Assembly (NCBI GenBank): GCA_964458935.1
Contig: CAYWKS010000037.1
Coordinates: forward strand, 1 to 25,904
Origin: CAYWKS01 sp964458935
GTDB taxonomy: Bacteria > Planctomycetota > Phycisphaerae > Phycisphaerales > Zrk34
Length of the DNA stretch: 25,904 nt
Direction: 5' to 3'
Below are positions 13,733 through 24,004 of this stretch, piece after piece. A program made the translations under genes and the position numbers. Each line of letters begins with the position of its first letter. The first letter of the stretch is position 1. A model generated the notes under the pieces. That model was not told the origin of the DNA. It ran no database searches and saw only the letters and a list, made by a program, of their open reading frames with translations.

Positions 13733-15103
13733 GTGGACGACGATCGGATCACGCTGTCGGCGCGGGATATTCCGCATCAGTGGTACAACGTGGCGGCGGA
13801 CCTTCCGCGGGCGATCCCGCCGCACTGCCACCCGCGGACGGGCCGGCCGGTCACGCCGGAGGACATGCGGCCGCTTTTCCCCGATGCGCTGATCGAGCAG
13901 GAGGTGAGCACGGCGCGTTGGATCGACATCCCCGACGCGGTGCGGGAGGCGTTGGCGATCTGGCGTCCGACGCCGCTGATCCGTGCGCGTCGGCTGGAGC
14001 AGCACCTGGGCACGCCGGCGCGGGTCTACTACAAGCATGAAGGGGTGAGCCCGGCGGGTTCTCACAAGCCCAACACCGCCGTGGCGCAGGCCTACTACAA
14101 CAAGCGGGCTGGGATCGAGCGGATCGCCACGGAGACGGGCGCGGGGCAGTGGGGTTCGTCGCTGGCGTTCGCGTGCGACCGGTTCGAGCTGGCGTGCAAG
14201 GTGTACATGGTGAAGGTCAGCTACTACCAGAAGCCTTACCGGCGGTCGCTGATGCAGCTCTGGGGCGCGCGGTGCGTGGCGTCGCCGTCGCCGGACACCG
14301 AGGCGGGCCGGCAGGTTCTGGAGCGGGACCCGGAGACGACCGGGTCGCTGGGGATCGCGATCAGCGAGGCGGTGGAGGACGCGGCGAGCCACGACGACAC
14401 CAACTACGCGCTGGGATCGGTGTTGAACCACGTGTGCACGCACCAGTCGGTGATCGGTTTGGAGGTGAAGAAGCAGTTGGCGTTGGCGGAGGAGACGCCG
14501 GACGTGCTGATCGGCTGCGCCGGGGGCGGGTCGAACGTGGCGGGGATGATCTTTCCGTACGTGAAGGAGGTGCTGGAGGGTCGGGGTCCGCGGCTGGTGG
14601 CGGCGGAGCCGACGGCCTGCCCGACGCTGACGCGCGGGGCGTACGCGTACGACTACGGGGACACGGTGGGGATGGCGCCGCTGGCGTGCATGTATACGCT
14701 GGGCCATTCGTTCGTGCCGTCGGGGATCCACTCGGGGGGGCTGCGTTACCACGGGATGGCGCCGAGCCTGTCGCTGGTGCAGAAGCTCGGGGCGATCGAG
14801 GCTCGGGCGTACCACCAGAACGCGGCGTTCGCGGCGGGTGTGCTGTTCGCGCGGACGGAGGGCATCTGCCCGGCGCCGGAAACCAACCACGCGATCCGGG
14901 CGGCGATCGACGAGGCGTTGCGGTGCAAGCAGACGGGTGAGGGGAAGTGCATCGTGTTCAATTTCTCGGGGCACGGGCACTTCGACCTGCTCAGCTACGA
15001 CAAGTACCTGGCCGGCGAGTTGGAGGATTTCGAGCTGCCGCAGGCGCACATCGACGCGGCGCTGGCGGAGCTGCCGAAGGCGGAGGCGGGGCTGGAGGTA
15101 TGA
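13733..15103 (+). CDS. trpB2: TrpB2-type tryptophan synthase beta chain
   Basis: The start is GTG at 13733, chosen because GGAGG lies five bases upstream and the product then begins with the family-like DRITLSARDIPHQWYNVAADLP. The frame continues upstream to 13667, but without a ribosome binding site. The 456-residue protein is the long TrpB2 form: Lys112 in GSHKPNTA binds pyridoxal phosphate, GCAGGGSN binds its phosphate, and the insert regions typical of TrpB2 (YMVKVSYYQKPYRR, HSFVPSGIHSGGLRYHG) are present. The enzyme joins serine and indole to make tryptophan. TrpB2 proteins often lack a TrpA partner and may salvage free indole; no trpA or other trp gene is nearby, which fits. It is followed by the DUF1802 gene after one base. 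Confidence 0.93.
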   Translation: MDDDRITLSARDIPHQWYNVAADLPRAIPPHCHPRTGRPVTPEDMRPLFPDALIEQEVSTARWIDIPDAVREALAIWRPTPLIRARRLEQHLGTPARVYYKHEGVSPAGSHKPNTAVAQAYYNKRAGIERIATETGAGQWGSSLAFACDRFELACKVYMVKVSYYQKPYRRSLMQLWGARCVASPSPDTEAGRQVLERDPETTGSLGIAISEAVEDAASHDDTNYALGSVLNHVCTHQSVIGLEVKKQLALAEETPDVLIGCAGGGSNVAGMIFPYVKEVLEGRGPRLVAAEPTACPTLTRGAYAYDYGDTVGMAPLACMYTLGHSFVPSGIHSGGLRYHGMAPSLSLVQKLGAIEARAYHQNAAFAAGVLFARTEGICPAPETNHAIRAAIDEALRCKQTGEGKCIVFNFSGHGHFDLLSYDKYLAGELEDFELPQAHIDAALAELPKAEAGLEV

Positions 15104-15104
15104 A

Positions 15105-15722
15105 ATGGCCCGCCGCGGCAAGCGACGCGTCGCGTCGCTTCGTAGGATGGGGCGCATGATCGACGTAGCGCTGAAAGAGTGGCGGCTGGTCTGTGATCTG
15201 TTGCTGACGGGAGAGCTGGCGCTGCTGCTGCGCAAGGGGGGTATTCACGAGGACAGCGTGACGGGGGAGTTCGAGCTGGCGTATCGTCGGTTCGGGTTGT
15301 ACCCGACGTATGAGCACCAGGACGCGGCGATGCTCAAGCCGGCGTACGGGGCGCGGTTGGGCGACGACCCGGATGCGTCGCGGGTGACGATCGGGGGGTG
15401 GGCGGAGGCGGCGCGGGTGTGGACGGTGCCGTCGCGGGCGGCGTTCGATCGGCTGGACGAGCTGCACCCGTGGTCGGGGGCGTACGTGGACATGCGGTTC
15501 GAGTATCGGCCGGACCGGCCGCTGTACCTGGCGGCGGTGCGGGCGCACGCGCTGGTCGAGCCACGGACGATCGATTTTCGGGCGGCGTTCGCGGGGTGCC
15601 GGAGCTGGGTGCCGCTGGAGGCGGACGAGGCGATCGACGAATCGGCGTCGAAGCCGGTCATGGCCGAGGGCGAGCTGCACGGGGTGATCGAGCGGGTGGA
15701 CGCGGTGTTCGGGTCGTGTTGA
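15105..15722 (+). CDS. DUF1802-family protein
   Basis: The core of this 205-residue protein matches DUF1802: ALKEWRLVCDLLLTGELALL with LLRKGGIHED, then FELAYRRFGLYPTYEHQ, and a later alpha/beta region with RPDRPLYLAAVRAHALVEP. Function of the family is unknown. The ATG at 15105 is chosen because GGAGG lies six bases upstream and only one base separates it from the trpB2 stop; this adds a basic leader, MARRGKRRVASLRRMGR, that is not part of the family core. A start at 15156 (MIDVALKEW) is the alternative and looks more family-like. It is probably co-transcribed with trpB2 and ends 19 bases from the convergent oxidase gene. Confidence 0.8.
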   Translation: MARRGKRRVASLRRMGRMIDVALKEWRLVCDLLLTGELALLLRKGGIHEDSVTGEFELAYRRFGLYPTYEHQDAAMLKPAYGARLGDDPDASRVTIGGWAEAARVWTVPSRAAFDRLDELHPWSGAYVDMRFEYRPDRPLYLAAVRAHALVEPRTIDFRAAFAGCRSWVPLEADEAIDESASKPVMAEGELHGVIERVDAVFGSC

Positions 15723-15741
15723 GCGGTGCGGCGGCCGGCGT

Positions 15742-16374
15742 TCAGCCCAGCGCCATGAAGGCGGCGAACATGATCAGCCAGACGACGCCGAGGAAGTGCC
15801 AGTAGAGCGCGAAGTGGGTGACGGGGTGGTGGTGTTCGTGGTCGTAGACGCCGCGGTGGGCCTTGATGGTGATGACGGCGAGGGGGACGGCCCCACCGAT
15901 GACGTGGATGGCGTGGAGGATGATGAGCATCATGACCAGGCGGGGGAGGGTGGAGCCGCTGCCGCCGGCGGCGCGGATGGTCTGGTACAGATCGACGAGG
16001 GCGGGGACTTGGACGAACAGGAACAGGACGGCGAGGCCGGCGGTGGCGCTGATGGCGTTGCGGAACTGGCGTTGGCGTTCGTGGGCGACGCTGATGCCGG
16101 CGTAATGGAGCATGGCGGAGCTGACGACGATGACCAAGGTGCTCAGCCAGAGGTACATGGGCAGGTCGAGCTGGCCGAGGGGCAGGTGTCGGGGGCTGGC
16201 GGGGTCGGCGAGGTCGAGGCGGTAGATGACGTAGCCGACGATGCTGGCGGCGAACAGCATGCTCAACGAGATGAGGAACAGGATCACGCCGAACGTGCCG
16301 ATCCGCCGCGGGCTGGGCAGGGGCGGGCGGTACTCGTCGTGGGACGGCTCGGTGTGCGGCGAGGCGGTGTTCAT
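15742..16374 (-). CDS. Second haem-copper oxidase subunit III family protein
   Basis: This 210-residue membrane protein has five predicted helices and belongs to the oxidase subunit III family: LHAIHVIGG (residues 153-161) and YWHFLGVVWLIMF (191-203) are its signatures, and a short His cluster, HEHHHP, lies at 179-184. It differs from the other subunit III gene at 16769-17755, which has the longer form. The ATG at 16374 overlaps the TGA of the subunit IV gene by four bases (ATGA), so it is translated with that operon. It is the last gene of the respiratory locus. It could be a structural subunit of the same oxidase or an assembly partner; the sequence alone does not decide. Confidence 0.87.
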   Translation of the reverse strand: MNTASPHTEPSHDEYRPPLPSPRRIGTFGVILFLISLSMLFAASIVGYVIYRLDLADPASPRHLPLGQLDLPMYLWLSTLVIVVSSAMLHYAGISVAHERQRQFRNAISATAGLAVLFLFVQVPALVDLYQTIRAAGGSGSTLPRLVMMLIILHAIHVIGGAVPLAVITIKAHRGVYDHEHHHPVTHFALYWHFLGVVWLIMFAAFMALG

Positions 16375-16757
16375 GGCGAGGCGGCGGCGGCGTTGGCCGC
16401 TTCGGTGTCGATGCGGCTGGGCTGGTACTCGACCGTGTCGACGAGCGAGACGGCGATGAACAGCGCGACGAACACCAGCGCGGCGATCAGGATGATCGAA
16501 TTGAACGGCGAGTCGTAGCGGAGGTGCATGAAATACAGCCCGACGAGCGAGGCCTTCACCACCGCGATCAGCAGGGCGACGATCACGTTGCCCGCGCCCA
16601 GGTCGAGCGTGCCGGACCGGGCGGCCTGCGAGGCGGCGTAGGTCAGCCACGTGAGGATGAGCAGCCCGATGAAGACCGCGAACAGCACCTTGAGCGGCAT
16701 GACGTGCACGTGGTGCTCGGAGCCGTGGGCGTTGTCGGGCGTGTGCGGATCACTCAT
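16371..16757 (-). CDS. Cytochrome c oxidase subunit IV family protein
   Basis: The 128-residue protein has three membrane helices (about residues 22-42, 57-77 and 86-107). The family signature VKASLVGLYFMHLRYD is at 67-82. It begins with a His-rich polar segment (His5, His11, His15, His16, His18). Prokaryotic subunit IV is a small accessory subunit that stabilises the oxidase and does not bind metals. The gene lies 11 bases after the long subunit III gene and overlaps the next gene by four bases. Confidence 0.9.
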   Translation of the reverse strand: MSDPHTPDNAHGSEHHVHVMPLKVLFAVFIGLLILTWLTYAASQAARSGTLDLGAGNVIVALLIAVVKASLVGLYFMHLRYDSPFNSIILIAALVFVALFIAVSLVDTVEYQPSRIDTEAANAAAASP

Positions 16758-16768
16758 GGGGGCCTCCG

Positions 16769-17755
16769 TCAGTCGATCAGGTACAGCAGCGGGAACAGGA
16801 AGATCCAGATCAGGTCGACGAGGTGCCAGTAGAGCCCGACGTTATCGACGGCGGCGAACCGCGTCGGGCCGAACGCCCCCCGCGCCGCGCGGACGAGCAG
16901 CCAGGCGATCAGGCCCATGCCCACGAGCACGTGGACGCCGTGCAGCCCGGTCATGAGGAAGTACACGTCGATGAAGTTGCGGGACAGCTTGACCTGCGCG
17001 GGGGTGAGGTCGTGGCCGCCGGCCTGCGCCGCGGGCGTCGACGTGTCGGCGTCGAGCGGGGCGAGGCCCGGGGGGGATCGGCCGGGGTCGACCAGCGCGG
17101 TCCGCGCCTCATTGATCGCGGCCAGGGGCGACGCCGGCGCCGGCGCGGGGGCATCGTTGGCGGCCGCCGCCCCGCCGCCGTCGGCGTGGCCGCCCTGGCC
17201 GCCGGGACCGGTGTGGCCGAGGGCGTCGGCGTGGCCATGACCGAAGTACTCGCTGATCTTGTCGGGGATCTTCTCGCCGTCGATCTCGCGGCCGTCGAGG
17301 AACCAGTTCCCCGGCCCGGTGCCGTGCGCGAACTTCGCCGAGTACTCCATGTACTTGATGCCCATGAACCCGAACCCGCCGAGCAGCGTCAGCGCCAGGA
17401 GGATGGTCAGGGCCCGGCGCTGGCCGAGCTGGGCGGCGCGGACGGCCCACGCCATGGTGAGGCTCGAGGTGATCAGCACGACCGTGTTGATGCCGCCCAT
17501 GGTCGAGTCGAGCAGGCGGTGGCCGTACTCGAACGACGCCGGGTCGTTGCTCCGCCAGACGGCGTAGCCGCAGAACAGCCCGCCGAACATGAGGACCTCG
17601 GTCGCGAGGAACGTCCACATGCCCAGCTTGCCGGAGTCGAACTGCTGCTCGGCGGACTCGAAGTGGTGGGCCACGTCGGGGTCGTGTGCGTGGGTCGCGC
17701 CGCCGTGCACGTCGGCGGCGGGCGGGGTCGCGATGGGTGATTCAGCCTGGGTCAT
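16769..17755 (-). CDS. ctaE: Cytochrome c oxidase subunit III with a large low-complexity insertion
   Basis: The N-terminal half (GKLGMWTFLATEVLMFGGLF, residues 42-61) and C-terminal half (MTGLHGVHVLVG at 268-279, and NVGLYWHLVDLIWIFLF at 305-321) are standard subunit III. Between them, residues about 145-258 form a soluble insertion: first GNWFLDGREIDGEKIPDKISEY, then a His/Gly-rich run (GHGHADALGH and GGHADGGG), then Ala/Pro-rich linker, ending at DLTPAQVKLSRNF. A normal subunit III of this type is about 200 residues; this one is 328. The insertion follows a helix and returns to another, so it is a loop on one membrane face, probably outside. The N-terminus is also His-rich (residues 17-31). 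Subunit III supports the stability and proton uptake of subunit I, whose gene lies 19 bases upstream. Confidence 0.93.
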   Translation of the reverse strand: MTQAESPIATPPAADVHGGATHAHDPDVAHHFESAEQQFDSGKLGMWTFLATEVLMFGGLFCGYAVWRSNDPASFEYGHRLLDSTMGGINTVVLITSSLTMAWAVRAAQLGQRRALTILLALTLLGGFGFMGIKYMEYSAKFAHGTGPGNWFLDGREIDGEKIPDKISEYFGHGHADALGHTGPGGQGGHADGGGAAAANDAPAPAPASPLAAINEARTALVDPGRSPPGLAPLDADTSTPAAQAGGHDLTPAQVKLSRNFIDVYFLMTGLHGVHVLVGMGLIAWLLVRAARGAFGPTRFAAVDNVGLYWHLVDLIWIFLFPLLYLID

Positions 17756-17774
17756 GCGGTCTGTGCCTCACGAA

Positions 17775-19543
<1,769 letters not shown>

Positions 19544-19547
<4 letters not shown>

Positions 19548-20656
19548 GGCTGATCATTTCCCAGTGAACGGATGAAGGCGATGATCGCGTCGATTTGACG
19601 GTCGGTCAGTTGGCCTTGGTAACTGGGCATGTTAGCGCCGTAGGTCTCGACAATTTTCGCCTGCGGTCGGAGGATGGAGGTGCGGAGGTAGTTTTCGTCG
19701 GCCACGGCGGTGGTGCCGTCCGTGAAGACGCGCTGCTTCTGCCACAGCCCCTTCCACGACGCGCCGGTCAGACGGGTGCCGTCCAGCGAGTGGCACTGCT
19801 GGCAACCCTTGCTGGTGTACAGCTCCTCGCCGATGACGAACGGGGGCTTGAGCGGCTCAACGTCCTCCTCGGTCCACTCGGTCTGCGCCAGCAGCTCGGC
19901 GCGGAAGGTCTCGTACTGCTCGCTGGACTGGATCGACCGCCACCGCTCGTACCACTGGTCGTCGAGGTCCTCGAAGGGCGCGGCGCTGGCCTTCTCGAGC
20001 CAGACCTCGAACTCGCCCGGCGGGTGGACCACCACCTTGCTGAGCATCGACGAGTGCTGCGTCCCGCAGTATTCCGTGCAGTACAGCGGGTATTCGCCGA
20101 TCTTGTTGGCCTCGAACCACAGGCGGTTGTACTTGCCCGGGACCGCGTCACGCTTGACGCGGAACGCCGGGATGAACACCGAGTGGATCACGTCCTGGCT
20201 GGTGATGACCAGCTCGATCGGCTGGTCGACCGGGATGTGCAGCGCCGGGTCGCTGTACGTCGAACCGTTCGGCAGCGTGTACGTGAACTGCCAGTTCCAC
20301 TTGTACCCGAGCACCTCGATCCGCTTGGCGTTGGCGTAGGGGTTGTCGATCTCGGCGAACCCGCCCAGCCCGACCCAGAAGATGAAGATCACGATCAGCA
20401 GCGGCGGGATCGTCCACGCCAGCTCCAGCGGCGTGGAGTGGGTCATCCGCGAGCGGGGCTGCTGCTCGGGGGTGCGGCGGCGATACTTCCACGCGAAGTA
20501 CGCCATCAGCGCGATGATCAGCACGAAGAAGAACACCGAGACGTACCAGATGAACAGGAACAGCCAGTCGACGCCGGGCGCGTTGGTCGACGCCGACGGC
20601 GGCAGCAGCGCCGACCCCTCCGCCTGCTGCGCGAGCGTGAGCAGGGACGCGATCAC
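19544..20656 (-). CDS. coxB: Cytochrome c oxidase subunit II with fused cytochrome c domain
   Basis: The start is GTG at 20656, supported by GGAGGT upstream and a four-base GTGA overlap with the SCO gene. The frame open above this is a shadow of SCO. The 370-residue product has two helices (about 30-55 and 80-98), a CuA domain with His158, Cys193, Cys197, His201 and Met204 (motif YCTEYCGTQHSSM), and a C-terminal haem c domain with Cys285-x2-Cys288-His289 and Met343 as the probable sixth ligand. The fusion makes the enzyme a caa3 oxidase that takes electrons through its own haem c. A short N-terminal segment, QQAEGSALLPPSAS, precedes the first helix. Confidence 0.97.
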
Positions 20657-21507
20657 GTCGCACCTCCGCTCGCGAGCCGGCGTCGGCGGCGGGCCAAGAA
20701 CACCGTGACCAGGATCGCCATGAGCAGCCCCATGCCGACCGGCACCGCCGTCAGCCGCATCACCATCAGCGCCGAGGCGGCGTAGCTGCCCTCGACCGGG
20801 TCGTAGTGGCTGCACAGCAGCGTGATCTTGTCCCCGATCGACCCGATCTTGCCCCGCGACGCCTCGACCATCGACAGACGCAGCGTCCGCGGCTCGTACC
20901 GCACGCCGTACAGGTACTTGCTCAACCGCCCGTCGGGCGTGACGACGTAGATCGCCGAGTCGTGGACGAACTCCTTGGTCGCGTCGTTCCACTTGTAATC
21001 GAACCCGATCGCCCGGGTGAGCCGATCGATCGCGGGCTGATCGCCGGTGAGGAAGTGCCAGCCCCCGCCGACGCCCTCCCGCCCGAACTCCGCGAGGTAC
21101 GCCGCCTTCTTCCGCTTCGACAGCTCCGGCCCCTCGGCGGGGTTGAAGCTGACCACGACGATCTGATACTCCTCGCCGGGGTCCCAGTCGATCTGGCGGA
21201 GGGCTTCGGTCATGCCGTTGACCACCAGCGTGCACAGCATCGGGCAGCGGTAGTAGACCATGGCCATGACCACGGGCTTGTCCTGGTTGAAGTACTCGCC
21301 GAGCGCGACGGTGCGGCCGGTCGCGTCGACGAACTTCGCGTCGAGCGGCAGCGGCGCGTCCAGGTGCTCGGTGATGCCCACGCCCTCAAAGGCCTCGGGC
21401 AGCACGTCGGACCGCACGCGCTGCCCGCCCGCGGCGGACGCGAGGCTCGCCACCGTCGCGGCCGCGATCAGCAGGCTGAACAGGTTGGGCAACGTCGGTC
21501 TGGTCAT
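20653..21507 (-). CDS. SCO1/SenC-type copper chaperone
   Basis: The 284-residue protein has an N-terminal signal or anchor (residues 8-26), a thioredoxin-like domain with the copper motif YYRCPMLC (Cys88, Cys92) and the third ligand His182 in FVHDSAIYV, and a C-terminal membrane helix (residues 250-271) followed by five arginines. SCO proteins deliver copper to, or reduce, the CuA site of oxidase subunit II, whose gene follows with a four-base overlap. A second conserved piece, TLLCSHYDPVEGSY (229-242), adds another Cys and His pair of unknown use. The start ATG overlaps the upstream small gene by four bases. Confidence 0.94.
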   Translation of the reverse strand: MTRPTLPNLFSLLIAAATVASLASAAGGQRVRSDVLPEAFEGVGITEHLDAPLPLDAKFVDATGRTVALGEYFNQDKPVVMAMVYYRCPMLCTLVVNGMTEALRQIDWDPGEEYQIVVVSFNPAEGPELSKRKKAAYLAEFGREGVGGGWHFLTGDQPAIDRLTRAIGFDYKWNDATKEFVHDSAIYVVTPDGRLSKYLYGVRYEPRTLRLSMVEASRGKIGSIGDKITLLCSHYDPVEGSYAASALMVMRLTAVPVGMGLLMAILVTVFLARRRRRLASGGAT

Positions 21508-21845
21508 GGTCGAGCCTCGTCGCCGGCGTCCGAGACGCGCTCGGCGTAGAGCTTCATCGCGTCGTCAATGCTGATGCCGACCACCCCCTCCGCTTCGTTG
21601 ATCCAGCGGGGCCGGCCGGTGATCCGCTCGTATTGGTCGGCCTCGTGGGCGCGGAGTTCGGTGTACTCGGCCCTGAACACCCGCTCCTCCACGTGGCGAT
21701 CCTTCATATTGTAGACCACCGCCAGCAGCCCGGGGATGATCACGCCGAACACCATCACCACCGCGATCACGCCGATCGTCACAATCAGCGGCAGGTTCAG
21801 GTCGTGTCCGCGTCGTGGTTCGCTGTTGTTGGCGTTGTCGGCCAT
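21504..21845 (-). CDS. Small one-helix membrane protein, possible ActG-like subunit
   Basis: The 113-residue product has a polar start, one membrane helix (about residues 18-45) and a charged helical region ending with WINEAEGVVGISIDDAMKLYAE. In Rhodothermus marinus the act cluster ends with a small single-helix subunit, ActG, placed between actF and the caa3 genes; position, size and topology agree, but I cannot show sequence relatedness. The gene lies 72 bases after actF, and its stop overlaps the SCO start (ATGA), so it may belong functionally with the SCO-oxidase block. The ribosome binding site is weak. Confidence 0.75.
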   Translation of the reverse strand: MADNANNSEPRRGHDLNLPLIVTIGVIAVVMVFGVIIPGLLAVVYNMKDRHVEERVFRAEYTELRAHEADQYERITGRPRWINEAEGVVGISIDDAMKLYAERVSDAGDEARP

Positions 21846-21917
21846 TGTGTCGTAGACCCTTGATTCCGTGCGTGCGTTACACGCGCTGTTTAATGCACGT
21901 TAGGTGCCGCGGCGGCG
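21846..21917 (-). other. 72-base spacer between actF and the SCO-oxidase block
   Basis: One of the two longest gaps in the respiratory locus, and less GC-rich than the genes on either side. A short hairpin (GCGTG, 5-base loop, CACGC) is present. It could hold an internal promoter or a processing site, but no clear -35/-10 pair was found. Confidence 0.3.
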
Positions 21918-23171
21918 TCAGAAGTTCTCGAAGACCAGGGCTTCGTTCAGCCGCGGGTCGTTGTACGCCACCAGCGACCGGTCGCCGATGACGCGGGCGA
22001 GGGCGGCGACGAAGAACCCGCCCATCCCGACGAATCCCGCCCCCAGCGCCGCCAGGTCCACCCAGTTCACCGCGATCGTGACGTGATCCACGCGCAGCTC
22101 CGGCCGCACCAGCCACACCAGGTCGACGAAGTGGAACACCAGCATCCACACCGCCCAGAACCACAGCTTACGGCGGTCGCGCTTGACGGCGCAACTGATC
22201 AGCCCGAGGAACGGGATCACGAAATGCCCGATCAACAGCGCCAGCGTCACGTAGCTGAACAGGTTGCCGTGCGCCGGGTCGGTGCTGACGCCGCGGCGGA
22301 TGTACCACGCCTGCTCTTCGGGGATGTTGCCGTACCAGATCAGCATGTATTGGCTGTAGGCGATGTACGCCCAGAAGACCACGAACGCGAACAGCATCTT
22401 GCCGATGTCGTGGTAGTGCTCGGCGTTGACGACCCGGACGAGCCGGCCGCGGTTCTGCAGCCAGTTCAGCCCCACCGCGAGCAGCGCGTGGAACGCCATG
22501 AACGACCCGGCGAAGTAGTACACGCCGAAGATCGTGCTGAACCAGTGCGCGTCCAGCGCCATGATCATGTCGATCGCGAAGAAGGTCACGGCGAAGGCGT
22601 AGGTGATGATCGCCGGGGGTGCGGCGGCCTGCATCCGGAGCGTGAGCGACGCGTCGTCGGTCCGGTCCTGTCGCAGCGACGTGCGGTAGTACCACCACCC
22701 GATCAGCGTGAACACGAGCATGTAGATGACGATCCGCGTCGCCCAGGTGGCCGGGAGCAGGTACGGGGCCTTGGCGGTGACGACCGGGTCGTCGGCCGCG
22801 TGCATCCAGTGGTGCAGCAGGCTCCCGCCGAACAGGATCGGCAGCGCCGCCAGGCCCATCGCCGGGGCGGTGGCCATGACCATCTCGCCCAGCCGGCGGT
22901 AGTTGGTCACCGTCCCGGTCTTGCAGAGCAGGTGCACGATCACGAACAGCATCGCGCCCAGCGTGAGGCTGACGAAGAACAGGAAGTTCACGAGGTAGGC
23001 GAACATGGCGCGCTCGGCGGCGAAGGACCCGCCCGCGGCGCCCAGCACCATCAGCAGGGCCAGCCCCCCCACCGCCGCGAGCACGCCGCCGCGAAACAGC
23101 GCACCGGTCAACGGGCCGATCGTGCGGCCGTGCGGGCTGTCCAGTTCAGCGTTCACATGCTCAAGCGACAC
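21918..23171 (-). CDS. actF: Alternative complex III membrane subunit ActF
   Basis: The 417-residue protein has about ten membrane helices and belongs to the NrfD-like quinol-interacting family. Diagnostic segments are GGSLLHHWMH (115-124), MALDAHWFSTIFGVYYF (204-220) and SQYMLIWYGNIPEEQAWY (273-290), all characteristic of ActF. ActF pairs with ActC in the membrane part of alternative complex III, a quinol oxidase that replaces the cytochrome bc1 complex. The gene starts with ATG at 23171, 23 bases after actE, and lies in the normal order actC-D-E-F. Confidence 0.94.
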   Translation of the reverse strand: MSLEHVNAELDSPHGRTIGPLTGALFRGGVLAAVGGLALLMVLGAAGGSFAAERAMFAYLVNFLFFVSLTLGAMLFVIVHLLCKTGTVTNYRRLGEMVMATAPAMGLAALPILFGGSLLHHWMHAADDPVVTAKAPYLLPATWATRIVIYMLVFTLIGWWYYRTSLRQDRTDDASLTLRMQAAAPPAIITYAFAVTFFAIDMIMALDAHWFSTIFGVYYFAGSFMAFHALLAVGLNWLQNRGRLVRVVNAEHYHDIGKMLFAFVVFWAYIAYSQYMLIWYGNIPEEQAWYIRRGVSTDPAHGNLFSYVTLALLIGHFVIPFLGLISCAVKRDRRKLWFWAVWMLVFHFVDLVWLVRPELRVDHVTIAVNWVDLAALGAGFVGMGGFFVAALARVIGDRSLVAYNDPRLNEALVFENF

Positions 23172-23194
23172 GGGCGGCTGCCTCCTTCAACGGG

Positions 23195-24001
23195 TTAACG
23201 CAGGCGTTCACGTTCGGCGGGGGTGATGTCGTCCACGTCGGCGTTCTGCGAGAGCTGCAGCGCGCGGACGTACGCCACGATCGCCCAGCGGTCGGCGACG
23301 GGGATCTGCGACGCGTAGCCGGACATCGACCGGATGCCGTGGCTGATGACGTTGTAAAGCTTGCCGTTGGCGTAGGCGTCTTCGCCGTAGTTCTTCTGCT
23401 GCGCCGCCCCGACGAGGTTGGTGGGCTGGGCCCACCCGGTGGCGCCGGCGTTGACGGCCAGCGCGCGCTGGTGCACCATCCCGTCGCCGTACCCGCTGGC
23501 GCCGTGGCACGGGGCGCAGAAGATGTTGTACCGCTCCCGCCCGCGTTCGAGCAGCGTCATGTCGACCGTGACCTGCCGGGGGTAGCCGGCAAAGTAGTCC
23601 AGCGTCCGCTGGTTGGGATCGGACGCGGCGGGCACGGTCCGGGGCCGGCCATCGGGCCCGGTCCGGTAGCCGCGGTAGTAGTGGTCGTCGTCGCGGAGCT
23701 CGCCGCGGGCCACGGTGCCCTCGACCCGCGGCCGCATCGCGCGGCGGTCGGCGAACGTCGCGTCCGCCGCCTGAGCCTTGAGCTTGGGCTGGGCGTCCAT
23801 GTCCTGGAAGAAGTGGTACGGCGGCTGGCGGTCGAGCGTCGTGCGGCTGAGCGCGACGATCGCGAACGGCACCCACGACAGCACCACCAGCACCAGCGTG
23901 GTGTGGATGATCCAGCGCGGCACCGAGCCCAGCAGCTCCAGCGGCTCGCGGAGCCACGACTGCGGGTCGCGGCGGTCGTTGTCGTTCGCGTCGTGCGCCA
24001 T
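23195..24001 (-). CDS. actE: Alternative complex III cytochrome c subunit ActE
   Basis: The 268-residue product has an N-terminal membrane helix (about 30-51), a family-specific linker (PKLKAQAADATFADRRAMRP with VEGTVARGEL, residues 72-103), and a single haem c domain: Cys162, Cys165 and His166 in CAPCH, with Met226 in RSMSGYASQI as the likely sixth ligand. ActE carries electrons from the complex to the oxidase. Its stop is 23 bases from actF and its ATG is three bases from the end of actD. Confidence 0.94.
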   Translation of the reverse strand: MAHDANDNDRRDPQSWLREPLELLGSVPRWIIHTTLVLVVLSWVPFAIVALSRTTLDRQPPYHFFQDMDAQPKLKAQAADATFADRRAMRPRVEGTVARGELRDDDHYYRGYRTGPDGRPRTVPAASDPNQRTLDYFAGYPRQVTVDMTLLERGRERYNIFCAPCHGASGYGDGMVHQRALAVNAGATGWAQPTNLVGAAQQKNYGEDAYANGKLYNVISHGIRSMSGYASQIPVADRWAIVAYVRALQLSQNADVDDITPAERERLR

Positions 24002-24004
24002 GAG

